NCBI GenBank assembly: GCA_030427735.1
Contig: JAUIBP010000001.1
Span: 186,001 to 250,000, forward strand
Source: Bacteroidia bacterium
GTDB lineage: Bacteria; Bacteroidota; Bacteroidia; Flavobacteriales; Flavobacteriaceae
Reading direction: 5' to 3'
DNA length: 64,000 nt
Below the pieces are notes generated by a model. The model did no database searches. It worked only from the letters and a program-made list of their open reading frames with translations, and was not told the DNA's origin. Shown here in pieces: positions 17,654 through 30,803 of the stretch. Made by a program: the position numbers and the translations under genes. Every line of letters starts with the position of its first letter. Positions within the stretch are counted from its first letter, which is position 1.

Positions 17654-20600
17654 TCGTCTTCTTTTTAATTTGAATACTTCCTAAAAGTCCAGATTTTACC
17701 ATCATACTGTCGTCCAGTCTAAACGGAGCGGTTGTCCAAGTCAATCGTTGGTCTTTAGGTAATTTTTCATCACCTATCAAGCGATTTGCCCAAGTGTTCG
17801 TGACTTTTATCTCTATATTGTTTTCCCCTTGTTTTATCGCTTCGGAAATGTTTACATGATACGGATACGTCCAAACCACACCACAATTTTTTCCGTTTAC
17901 CATCACTTCTGCGATACAATTCACTTCCTCAAAATCGAGATATAAATTGTTGGTTTTATCTGAATTCCATTCTATTATTTTGGAATAACTCACTGTTCCA
18001 GAATAGTATTTTATACTATCATTTTCTGAAGTCGTCCAATCAAAAAGTGTATTGATTTCCATTGCTTTTGAAGGGCCGTGAAATTCAGGATCAAACTGAA
18101 GTATCCAATTTTCATCCAATACTTTTTCCGTTTTATAAGATGACCAGTTGATGTTTCCTGTTGATGATTTTTTATCTGTTTTATCTTTAAAAATGATGAA
18201 ATAAGCCTCGTTTGGTAAAAACTGTAACGGAATAATGGTTCGTCCGTTTTCTATTTTCCAATTTTCTAAAATCGTAGTTTCATTTGAAATAGGATGATAC
18301 AACACAGGTTGTTTTCCTTCAACTCTAAACGATATTTCCAATGTTCGTTTCTCCTCTTTTTGATTGGATAAAAAGTAAATACCTTCACCGGAAGATTCAC
18401 GTTGAGTCCAAGCTATAGCTTCATCAACCAACACATTTGGTTCTAAACCTAAGTCTGAAAAACTCGCTCCTAAATAAGGTAATTGAATCACTTTTCCTTT
18501 GCCCAACATCCATTGCTTTTTATTTGTTTCAGACCATAATTCATCAACCAACTGTTTCCATTTGAATTTATCTGTTTTTAAATTGGCCATATCGGTTGGT
18601 TTTTCACCCACAAAAATGGTAGCACCAGTTTTTACCAAATCCACCATTTTTTCGGCCACTTCCAAGGATAAAATATTGGTTGGCATCATTTTTCTAGCAT
18701 CTGGAAACACCAAAAAATTGTAAGCTAACGCATCCTTAAACACCACTTTTCCGTCTTTTACTTCGGCATTCAATAGTACATCGCTGTTAAACGAATCGTA
18801 TTTATAGCCATTTAAAGCGTTTACCCATTGTGATAAATCGGTGCTGTTTTTAGTGTATTTTACTTCCTTTGGCATTCTTGCCGATGGTTGTCCTTCATTC
18901 GCTAATCGAACTTTTTCTGAAGCGATACGCTCTGCTCCAAAAACATTCGGCATAAAAGGTACTAACCGATCTGGCAACACCGAACGCGATGGAATTTCCT
19001 CGCCTGTAAATACTGCGAAATCTATCACCGGTTTTCCTTTTTGTAATTGAAACTGAACGTTTTTACAATACTCAAAAAATGCACTTCCAGGTTTCCACCA
19101 AGTTTGGTCACGTTGAAAAAACGTCCCAATCGGGTCTAAGGTCATCCCTGGTTTTCTATCCAACCACGGATTGTGCATAAACACATGATAGAAAAAGCGG
19201 TTAATTCCCAAGGCATAGTTTCTATCGGCCATGGTTTTTAAATTCCCTGGATGCTCGTCCCAATCCATTCTAAGTTGCGTAAATGCTTCGGCTTGAATAA
19301 TATCACGACCATAAATATGTCCGCCATTAATGGCATCTAACATGTCGTTGGGTTTATCGTGCGTAGGACTTCTAAACCAAAATTCACCACTCGGATAATC
19401 AACATATTTAAAATGCAACAAACCATCGCTCGTCATGGTTGGAGCTACATTTTCGGTGCTGAATTTCACCCCTGTTCTTATTGCTTCTTCTTTTAAGGTC
19501 CCAAAGAAATTTTCAGCTGTTAATTCGGTAATGGTTTTACGAATATCGTATAAAATTTGTTCTGATTTTTCAGCAGAATCCAACGGAATCCCAGCCATTA
19601 CAGGCAGATAGTCCACAATATCGTAACCGTGTTTTTCTTTAAAAGCTTCTCGAAAAACGGGCGACCAATTTTGGCTTCCACATTCCCAACTGTCCATGTG
19701 TAAAATCTCCACCACTTTACTCGCCAAATCTTCTCCTGCCACACGTCGCATTTCACCGTACCAATGGTCTAACTGAAAACGTACTGCCTCGGCATTAAAT
19801 TTATCAACTTCCAAACCTCGACCGCCACCTGCTGTAGCATTTTCGTGACCTGTAGAGGTGTGACCAAAACGCATTATTCGCCAATTACCTTCTGGAGCTT
19901 CCCAGTTTAAAACACCGTTTTCATCAACAAATTGAGAAACATTCACCATTTGTTCAGTATTTACACAATCAGAATTTGGAATTTGTTCTGCATTATTTCT
20001 TGAACTAATTCTCCAAACAGCACCTGATTTTCCTTGATAATTATCGATTAAAGGCTCTTCAGAAAGGATGATTTTAGTAACTTTTAAATAAGAATTCCAT
20101 TTTGCCATATCCAAATCTTCGGCTCCCGGTTCCGAACCTTCAGGATTGTAAACAAATCGGAAATATTTTGCTTTCGCGGAAAGACTGTGCGTATAAAAAG
20201 CATCGGTATCTTGCCAACCCGAACGCGGGGTTTCTAATCGTCCTAAACTTTTAAAGTTTTTACCATCATCACTCACTTCAATTAATAAACGGTGAGCTTG
20301 ATAATTATTTCCTTGAGTTTCAATTTGAATGGATTTACAATCAAAAACTTCACTAAATTCATACTGAATATAACCTGCTTCTCGCATTCTGAATTGTGTG
20401 CTTTCTGTAGAATCATCCTTTAAAAAATCAGCATTTTCAAGGTTTGAAGTAGTCACTTTTAACTGCACTTCTACTGAAGTTTTAAACGCTTTTTCGACAG
20501 GAATTGCAAAAGTTGCAATGTCCTTATAATAATCTTTATAATGCTTTGGAACTGGTAATTTTAAGTTTTTTAAAGCAGAGGCATTCACTACAGTATCTGT

Positions 20601-21022
20601 CCAAACTACTTTTTGCATGGACATTTCTGGAGTAATCCATGGTCCGCCAGCTACTGCAAAACCATCCGCAGGATGAAACGCTATTTTTACACCCAATCGG
20701 TCGGCTTCCTGCAATGCCCAACGCACCAGCTCCCAGAATTCTTTACTTAATTGAATCACTGGCGGATTCATTAAAGGTTCGTCTCCCGGTCCTTTTATGG
20801 TCATTAAATACGCACCACGAATGCCAGCTTGTTTCATAGCTTCCAAATCGGCTGTAATCCCTTCTTTAGAGTAGGCACTTTTCATCCAATACCAATACAC
20901 CCATGGTTTTGCTGAATCTTCGGTCGGTTGAAAAAAAGTTGCTGATTCTTGCGATTTTTCTTTACATGATAAAACTGCAAAAAACACCAAAAGAATAGCG
21001 ATATGCTTGAACTTAAAACGCA

Positions 21023-21023
<1 letters not shown>
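17643..21023 (-). CDS. GH106 alpha-L-rhamnosidase, lipoprotein
   Basis: 1126 residues. The N-terminus ends in a lipobox (FFAVLSCKEKS), so it is probably membrane-anchored. The GH106 signature follows directly: AKPWVYWYWMKSAYSKEGIT, then AMKQAGIRGAYLM and FHPADGFAVAGGPWITP. A large beta-domain insertion (~150-350) comes before the rest of the barrel (HMDSWECGSQNWSPVF), and a C-terminal jelly-roll contains VMVNGKNCGVVWTYPY. Family knowledge: GH106 removes alpha-L-rhamnose from rhamnogalacturonans and related glycans. The start overlaps the preceding GH2 stop by one base (TAATG), and the end overlaps the esterase start by 11 bases, so three genes are tightly coupled. Confidence 0.92.
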
Positions 21024-24316
<3,293 letters not shown>

Positions 24317-24330
24317 TTAAAATATTCAGT

Positions 24331-24434
24331 TGTTGTCATGCTGAACTGGTTTCGGCATCTCATAATTTGTGACCTATTGCGATGGACCCTGAAATAACAC
24401 TTCGACTTCGCTCAGTGACAATTCAGGGCAACAA
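24331..24434. repeat. Intergenic palindromic repeat, copy 3 (REP-like)
   Basis: The outer arms TTGTCATGCTGAA and TTCAGGGCAACAA are inverted complements with mismatches. The interior shares CATAAT and TTTGTGAC words with the other copies. It ends exactly where the GH43-like gene's stop codon begins. Confidence 0.6.
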
Positions 24435-25571
24435 TCATTTTTTTTCTTCATCTTCAGGTGGTGCCACAAAATGCAAATCGCTTTTTCCTATATCTTTTGA
24501 TGTTGCCAAGGCAATACCACGCTGTCCTGCCTTATTCACCGCGCAATAATAATGATACACCATACCGTTGTGTTTTACCACAAACGATTTATGAGCAAAT
24601 TGAGCATCGTAAGGTTCAGAAGATTCAATTAAATTATCGCCTTCCCAATCTTTCCAGTGGATTAAATCGTTGGAAACGGAAAAACGGTTAAATGCTCCCT
24701 GATCCCAACCTGTCCAAAACGCTCCAAAATAGAACATCACCCAAGTATCGTTAATACGTTGAATGTAGGCATCGCCAGAAATTCCTCTATGATGATTGAT
24801 TAATGGTGCATCACCATAACGCTTCCAGTTTTTCATGTCGTTAGAAACCGCCATAGCAATACGCTCCGCTCCTTTGGCTGGATTGATACTATCGCCACGC
24901 GCGTTGTAATACATGATGAATTCGTGACCTGTTTCTTTTTCCACATCGCGAATTACCGAACTCTTGTACATGGTGCTATTGTCCCACCATTTTGCTTTAT
25001 CGTCATTGGGACGTAAAACAGGTTCAGGCAAACGTTTAAACTCTTTGGGTTTGGTTGGCAATTCATCTGTATAAGCCATTCCCATAGATAAAATCCCTGC
25101 TTCGTACCCTGTAGTATTTCCACCAAAATAACTCATCCAATATTTATCATCATAAGTATTCCACTCATAAGAACCGCCCCAAGTGGGATCTTGCAACGCA
25201 ATGTATCCCGCTTTTTGATTCACATCCCATTCCGTAGTATCTTTTGAGAACGACATCACTTTTCCTAAGTGATTCCAATGTAATAAATCATCACTTTCTG
25301 CCAACCATGTTTCGTAACCACGACCTTCAAAAATTAAATACGTCATATACCATTTACCATCTTTTTTAAAGATACTCGGACAGTCCATCTTATAGGAATT
25401 GTCAGTTGGCACCATCACCATGCCGTATTTGTAAGGTGTTTTTATTTCTTCGTAGATTTCTTGCATTACGGCATCGGTAATTTCTCGTTTTTTCATTTTT
25501 GAAGAACAAGATGCGATCGCAACAAATACCAAACACGTTAATGTAATTTGAAGAATATGTTTTGTTTTCAT
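24435..25571 (-). CDS. GH43-like five-bladed beta-propeller hydrolase, lipoprotein
   Basis: 378 residues with a clear lipobox (VFVAIASCSSK). Propeller motifs characteristic of the GH43/GH32/GH117 superfamilies recur: DCPSIFKKDGKWYMTYLIF, WLAESDDLLHWNHLGKVM, AMAVSNDMKNWKRYGDAPLI and FSVSNDLIHWKDWEGDNLI. The exact family is uncertain. Asp of DCPSIF and a Glu in a later blade would be the usual catalytic residues. Role by context: trimming a side chain of the glycan outside the cytoplasm. Palindromic repeats lie on both sides of the gene. Confidence 0.75.
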   Translation of the reverse strand: MKTKHILQITLTCLVFVAIASCSSKMKKREITDAVMQEIYEEIKTPYKYGMVMVPTDNSYKMDCPSIFKKDGKWYMTYLIFEGRGYETWLAESDDLLHWNHLGKVMSFSKDTTEWDVNQKAGYIALQDPTWGGSYEWNTYDDKYWMSYFGGNTTGYEAGILSMGMAYTDELPTKPKEFKRLPEPVLRPNDDKAKWWDNSTMYKSSVIRDVEKETGHEFIMYYNARGDSINPAKGAERIAMAVSNDMKNWKRYGDAPLINHHRGISGDAYIQRINDTWVMFYFGAFWTGWDQGAFNRFSVSNDLIHWKDWEGDNLIESSEPYDAQFAHKSFVVKHNGMVYHYYCAVNKAGQRGIALATSKDIGKSDLHFVAPPEDEEKK

Positions 25572-25607
25572 GGGTTGATGTTATTTTTAATATCTAATGA
25601 TTGTTTT

Positions 25608-25690
25608 ATGTCATTCCGAATTTATTTCGGAATCCCATAATACTGGAGGTCACAAATTAAATGCGAACCTGAAACAAGTTCAGGTTGACG
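25608..25690. repeat. Intergenic palindromic repeat, copy 4 (REP-like)
   Basis: It has two clear hairpins, ATTCCGAA-TTTA-TTTCGGAAT and ACCTGAAACAAGTTCAGGT, with the CATAAT and GTCACAAAT spacer words shared with the other copies. It lies between the GH2 and GH43-like genes. Confidence 0.65.
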
Positions 25691-25709
25691 AACTCCATAT
25701 AGAATCAAC

Positions 25710-28568
25710 TTATTTTTTAAACTTTAAGTACACCGATCTTTTTTGCAATCCGCTTAACCATTTTGGTTGCGATGAAGGCCCCACTAAATCAGTAGCATTC
25801 ACTTTATTTCTTGCTGGTGGAATTACATCTAACACTGCAATTCCTGTACTTGGAATAGTATATAACAATGCATCGCGACCATCACGTGGAGAATACACCC
25901 CTAAATAAGTATCTGTACCTTTATTTTCGATGTAAATATTTCCTTCTTCCGTGGTAAATTCAGCCCATTGCCAATTGTTAAAATACCCTTTAAACTCAGG
26001 ATAATTGAACGACTCTCCCGGAATTGGATCATTATAATCGTTTTCCCAAATATCTAACGTAGTTCCTTTAATTCGGTTTTGCCACACACGGTAAGGCCCA
26101 TCTCCTAACCATTTTTTAGCTTTCATTTTTTCCTCAGGATAATCGAAATACACACCAGCTAAATCGACTACTCCATTGTACTCGTATTCGTAATCTAACT
26201 GAATTAAACCGTCAGCATTCATCGTCCAAACCACTTTTTGAAGAATTCCATGGTAGTTGACTTCTACTACTACATGTCCATCTACTTCTTTGGCTGAAAT
26301 ATTTAATAAATTTTCTGAACAATTCACCTCTTCATCCCAGCAAGCAAATTCTTTATAAATACGATCTTCTCCTTTTAAGAACTTTGGATCGATGGTTCCA
26401 TCCAGAGTTCTATCACCTCTACGAGCCATGATTATTTTAGGTCCATTAGCCAAACTGATGGTATTTCCTTTTTGTTGCACTTCTACTAATTTCCCAGAAG
26501 ATTTATCGATTTTCACGGTAGTCCCAGCAGCAGACAAGGTATAAAAAGAAGCAGTTTCGCTTAAATTAGCTTTTCCTTTTACTATTGGTTTTTCATCCAT
26601 TTGTTTGTCCCAAGTAAAATCCCAAGTCCACAATTCTTTTCCGTTTTTGTTGATGGCTTTTACATACAACACATCAGCATCTTTCCAATTGCTAGGTAGA
26701 TTTAATTGTAAATTTCCTTTTCCGTGTGGTTGAATATTTGGTGCTTTTACCGAAGCTTTTTTTAATGTCTTTCGGTTCGATTTTCCATTTAATGGCGAAT
26801 TAAATTTCACCAACTCATACTCAAAAGTACAGGTATTGGTATTGGTAAAATCGTAACGATTTTCTAGTGTAAATGTTCCGTTAAAATCAGCAGCTAATTC
26901 TGGTTTTTCCATAATCATTACAGGAGACCATACTTCTTTTACGGTGAAAAAACTTCCCTCTTTTTCGTGATGTGGCCCTACAATTCCATCGGCTCCATAA
27001 TTCCCTTGGTTGTCTATTCTTCCATTTTGATCGGTACGAGCAATTCCCTCATCGGCAAATACCCAAAGATAACCTCCACCACTTCTAGGATGTTTACGCA
27101 TGACTTCCCAATAATCATCAAAACCAGCACCGTGACCACCATCGTACAATCCGTGAAGATATTCTGTAGGCATAAAAATATTGTCATCTCTGAAATATTC
27201 TAAAGTCTCTCCATACGAACGATAATGCATGGTTTCTACACCGTTATGTTCCTGTTGTGGATGCAAAACAGGTCGTTTTTGTAAATCCCAAACATCAAAC
27301 TGATTGTCTAAATTGGTATTCCAACCACCTTCGTTTCCATTAGACCAAAAAATAATACTCGGATGGTTTAAATCTCGCGTAACCATTTCTTTTACTAACT
27401 TTTTACCCACAGCATCATCGTAATGTCCATGCCATCCACCCAATTCATCCATCACATACAAACCTAACTCATCACAAGCTTGTAAAAACTCTGGATCTGG
27501 AGGATAATGTGATAAACGCACTGCATTCATATTCATCTCTTTAATCAAACGTACATCGGCATAATTCAATTCTTTATTTAAAGTTCTTCCCGATTCTGGC
27601 CAGAAACTATGACGATTGACACCTTTCATCAACACACGTTGCCCGTTTACATAAATTCCATCACCTTTACGAATTTCAATGGTTCTAAAACCAATGGTTT
27701 CGGTAAGTTGATGTACTACTTTTCCGTTTTCTAACAACTTGATTTCTGCTGTATATAAATTTGGAGTTTCCGCAGTCCATTGCTTGATATTTTTAAATTG
27801 ACCAGACACGTGAATTTTATCGGCTCCGTTTACTCCACTGCTTTTCATTTTAGACCCCACACGTTTTCCGTTGGCATCTAAAACCGTAATTTCTACATCC
27901 GTATTTTTTGCTCCGCTTCCTAAAAATATATTTGCTTCAAAAGTACCATCGGCCTCTGCTTTTAAAGAAGTATAATCAATATGTATTGCTGGCAAAGCTT
28001 CTAGAAACACAGGGCGGAAAATTCCACCAAAATTCCAATAATCTGCTCTACGTTCTGCCAAGTTTACACTCGCATTTTTAGATTCTTTGCTCACGACTAC
28101 ATGCAACTCATTTTTCTTACCATACTTAAGCAAATCGGTAATTTCATACTTAAAACGATAAAAAGCTCCTTGATGCTCATCATCGCTGGTAGAACGTCCA
28201 TTGATACGGACTTTGGTATCGGTCATAGCACCATCGAACACAATTTTAACACGTTTATTTTCCCATTCTTTAGGCACTTCAAAAGTGTATTTATATTCTC
28301 CTACCTCATCTGCAATTCCATCTGGGAAAGGTTTTCCATAAAAACGGATTCCATATTGATAGGTTCCAAAACCTTCTTGCTCCCAAACCGATGGCACATT
28401 GATGGTGCTCCATTCTCCACTTTTTCTACCATCAGAAACTTTAAATTTCCATTCTTTGGTATCTTGATATCCTTTACCTGATAAATATTGAATTTCGGTA
28501 TTTTGCGCTACAGCGGAAAATCCGACTAGAGCTAACAAAAAAGATAATTTGCTAATAAAATTACTCAT
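25710..28568 (-). CDS. GH2 family hydrolase, secreted (specificity unknown)
   Basis: 952 residues with a signal peptide (FLLALVGFSAVAQ). It has a GH2 N-terminal sugar-binding domain (NVPSVWEQEGFGTYQYG), an immunoglobulin-like domain and a TIM barrel with MKGVNRHSFWPESGR and AVRLSHYPPDPEF. The acid/base is Glu413 in FWSNGNEGGW and the nucleophile is Glu469 in FMPTEYLHGLYDGG. A ~380-residue beta-rich C-terminus follows. The unusual HGLYDGGHGAG after the nucleophile distinguishes it from the LacZ-like GH2 next door, so the two probably attack different linkages. Confidence 0.88.
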   Translation of the reverse strand: MSNFISKLSFLLALVGFSAVAQNTEIQYLSGKGYQDTKEWKFKVSDGRKSGEWSTINVPSVWEQEGFGTYQYGIRFYGKPFPDGIADEVGEYKYTFEVPKEWENKRVKIVFDGAMTDTKVRINGRSTSDDEHQGAFYRFKYEITDLLKYGKKNELHVVVSKESKNASVNLAERRADYWNFGGIFRPVFLEALPAIHIDYTSLKAEADGTFEANIFLGSGAKNTDVEITVLDANGKRVGSKMKSSGVNGADKIHVSGQFKNIKQWTAETPNLYTAEIKLLENGKVVHQLTETIGFRTIEIRKGDGIYVNGQRVLMKGVNRHSFWPESGRTLNKELNYADVRLIKEMNMNAVRLSHYPPDPEFLQACDELGLYVMDELGGWHGHYDDAVGKKLVKEMVTRDLNHPSIIFWSNGNEGGWNTNLDNQFDVWDLQKRPVLHPQQEHNGVETMHYRSYGETLEYFRDDNIFMPTEYLHGLYDGGHGAGFDDYWEVMRKHPRSGGGYLWVFADEGIARTDQNGRIDNQGNYGADGIVGPHHEKEGSFFTVKEVWSPVMIMEKPELAADFNGTFTLENRYDFTNTNTCTFEYELVKFNSPLNGKSNRKTLKKASVKAPNIQPHGKGNLQLNLPSNWKDADVLYVKAINKNGKELWTWDFTWDKQMDEKPIVKGKANLSETASFYTLSAAGTTVKIDKSSGKLVEVQQKGNTISLANGPKIIMARRGDRTLDGTIDPKFLKGEDRIYKEFACWDEEVNCSENLLNISAKEVDGHVVVEVNYHGILQKVVWTMNADGLIQLDYEYEYNGVVDLAGVYFDYPEEKMKAKKWLGDGPYRVWQNRIKGTTLDIWENDYNDPIPGESFNYPEFKGYFNNWQWAEFTTEEGNIYIENKGTDTYLGVYSPRDGRDALLYTIPSTGIAVLDVIPPARNKVNATDLVGPSSQPKWLSGLQKRSVYLKFKK

Positions 28569-28577
28569 TATATAGAA

Positions 28578-30701
28578 TTATAGTGCTTTGTATTTGATTG
28601 TATATGCGATGTTAGGATTAATAGTTAATCGATATTTATTGGCCTCAATCGATTGCATTTCTCCATAATTTGATACAGGTTGTGCTTCACTTTTTATAAT
28701 TAAAATCCCCTCGCCTTCTGAAGCCTTCACATTAATTTCGTTTGGGGTAATGTGCAATTCAACTTTACCATTAGGTGTAGGCACTTTACCTTTCATCCAT
28801 TCTAAGCCTCCTAAATTAGGCTTAATCTCGTATGTAGCATATCCTGGAGCGGTTGGTTCTACCCCTAAATAATACCTCCCGAAAAGATAAATTGGACTGG
28901 CACCCCAAGCGTGACATAAACTTTTTCCGTAAGGGCGACCATACATTTCTAAATGTTCTTCTCCTGTTTGCTTGGGATCGTATTTTTCCCAAAATGATGT
29001 GGCATCCAAATTTAGCATACCTCCCCAATAATCGCGAATTTCATTTAAAACAAATTCCTGTTCTCCCATAGCGCAAAGGGCTTCCAACTCGAAAAAGCGC
29101 ATGTACGGCGTGGTAATTTCGAGAATATCATCATTCAGTAACACCTTTTCTTTTACACTTTGCTTTTGGTTTTCATTAAAATAATTAAAAAAGATACCGA
29201 ACATATTGGCATAACGCGTTACCATTTTCTGAATCTCCCCATCAACACGTTGGTGCTTCATGACGTTTTCAGCTTCATCCCAGAATATGTCGAATAACTT
29301 TGTTTTTAAATCTTCGGCTAAATTTTTATATGCTTTATAATCTTCTGATTCTCCAGCTATTTCAGCACTTACCGCCATCGCTTCCAAACTTCTGACTAAC
29401 AACATCTGCTCGAAACTTACTTCTCCCGTTTTTGGTAAGCCGTCTGCCCAATCGATAAACACCCAATCGCCTTCTAAAGGCTCCAAAAATCCGTTTTTAT
29501 TTCGTCTTCCCAAACAGTATTCCATTAGGGATTTCATACGAGGATAATACGTTTTTATAAACTTCGTGTCGCCTGTGTACAGATAGTAATCGTAAACACC
29601 CACAAACCAATATAACGAATAATCCATAATGGTGTTAATGTGTGCCGTTACAGGCTCCTTCCCACGAAGGGCGACCAAAGTACGCTCGACAGATGGCGAA
29701 TCGAAAAACAAGTAATAGTTCATTAAATAACTTTGGTAAGCATCGCCAGACCAGATCCAACGGTCGCGTTTAATACCATCTATAAAAAACTCCCTTGTCG
29801 TTAAATGCATGGTATATGCCGAAACATCCCAAATTTGATTCAATAGCTCATCGGAAGACGTAAAACTTCCGCGATAATCTAAAGGCAAATATTCGTAAAG
29901 CATCGAAATGGAATCGTACTCCAACGATGCATCTTTTTGCACTTGCACAAATCGAAAGGCTTTAGATCCTTTTAAAGTATAAATATTGTCTTGATTACCA
30001 TCGAACTCTAAATTATCTAGAGTTTCGCACTTTTCGGTATCTAAAGCTTCTTCGCGAGATTCGCCGTAATATAAAGCGAGTTTTCCATGTCCTTTTAAAC
30101 CATGAAATTGAATATAGCCGAAGGTTTCTTTACCAAAATCAATCAACTCCCCTTCATTAATTTTCTCTACATTTTTGGCTCTCCAAGGCTCGGTTGCCAA
30201 TTGAAATTCTGAAGGTTTTTGGTCTGGCGTATTAAAATTCCACGAGCCAACAGATACCCAAGGTGTCCCCGATTGCTGTGCCGTTCCAGTTTCGTCTATC
30301 CAAAGTTTATCTTCGTTGGTTACCTTCCATGACGTATTGGATTGAATGTATTTGCCTTGAATAAAAATGGCTGGCAACACTTCCTGATTATAAACCTTAA
30401 AAGAAATTTTATGCTTGCCTGCCGGAATTTTTATAGACTTTGGCTGACCGTAAATTTGAATACCATCTATTAAGAGTTGAAAGGGTCCTTCGGAGTATAT
30501 TTTTATATCATCGTCTTCAGGTATATCGACTTCGGTTTGGAAAGTTACTAACGGATACGGACTGTAATAGCGCCACAACGGCGGAAAAACAGCTTCGCGC
30601 TCGGTACGGCGCACTTGCATTTTATTACTTAACCATATTTCGAAATCACCAGGGTACCAAATCCAAGTTGGAGTAGTATCTGGTAAAAATGCGTTATCCA
30701 T
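28578..30701 (-). CDS. GH78 alpha-L-rhamnosidase, apparently cytoplasmic
   Basis: 707 residues without a signal peptide (starts MDNAFLPDTTPTWIWYPGD). An N-terminal jelly-roll (LLIDGIQIYG) is followed by a beta-domain containing LIDFGKETFGYIQF, the GH78 (alpha/alpha)6 barrel with FIDGIKRDRWIWSGDAYQS (acidic catalytic region), and the later ATSFWEKYDP. The end has a GH78-type C-terminal domain (YEIKPNLGGLEWMKGKVPTP). Family knowledge: hydrolysis of alpha-L-rhamnosides. The lack of an export signal suggests it acts on imported oligosaccharides, while the lipoprotein GH106 acts outside. It ends 9 bases before the GH2 start. A hairpin lies upstream, before the MFS gene's end. Confidence 0.88.
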   Translation of the reverse strand: MDNAFLPDTTPTWIWYPGDFEIWLSNKMQVRRTEREAVFPPLWRYYSPYPLVTFQTEVDIPEDDDIKIYSEGPFQLLIDGIQIYGQPKSIKIPAGKHKISFKVYNQEVLPAIFIQGKYIQSNTSWKVTNEDKLWIDETGTAQQSGTPWVSVGSWNFNTPDQKPSEFQLATEPWRAKNVEKINEGELIDFGKETFGYIQFHGLKGHGKLALYYGESREEALDTEKCETLDNLEFDGNQDNIYTLKGSKAFRFVQVQKDASLEYDSISMLYEYLPLDYRGSFTSSDELLNQIWDVSAYTMHLTTREFFIDGIKRDRWIWSGDAYQSYLMNYYLFFDSPSVERTLVALRGKEPVTAHINTIMDYSLYWFVGVYDYYLYTGDTKFIKTYYPRMKSLMEYCLGRRNKNGFLEPLEGDWVFIDWADGLPKTGEVSFEQMLLVRSLEAMAVSAEIAGESEDYKAYKNLAEDLKTKLFDIFWDEAENVMKHQRVDGEIQKMVTRYANMFGIFFNYFNENQKQSVKEKVLLNDDILEITTPYMRFFELEALCAMGEQEFVLNEIRDYWGGMLNLDATSFWEKYDPKQTGEEHLEMYGRPYGKSLCHAWGASPIYLFGRYYLGVEPTAPGYATYEIKPNLGGLEWMKGKVPTPNGKVELHITPNEINVKASEGEGILIIKSEAQPVSNYGEMQSIEANKYRLTINPNIAYTIKYKAL

Positions 30702-30716
30702 TTGTTTTAATTTTAG

Positions 30717-30769
30717 ATTAAAGAATCAAAACTTATGGTTACCCGTTTTAAGTATTTTGAATCTTTAAT
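30717..30769 (-). promoter_or_regulatory. Long imperfect hairpin between transporter and GH78 genes
   Basis: ATTAAAGAATCAAAA and TTTTGAATCTTTAAT are near-perfect inverted arms around a ~23-base interior. It could be a partial terminator, an RNA-processing site or a differential-stability element between the transport block and the hydrolase block. Confidence 0.45.
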
Positions 30770-30803
30770 ACAATCATTTATAATTCTTTCATAAAGACGT
30801 TTT

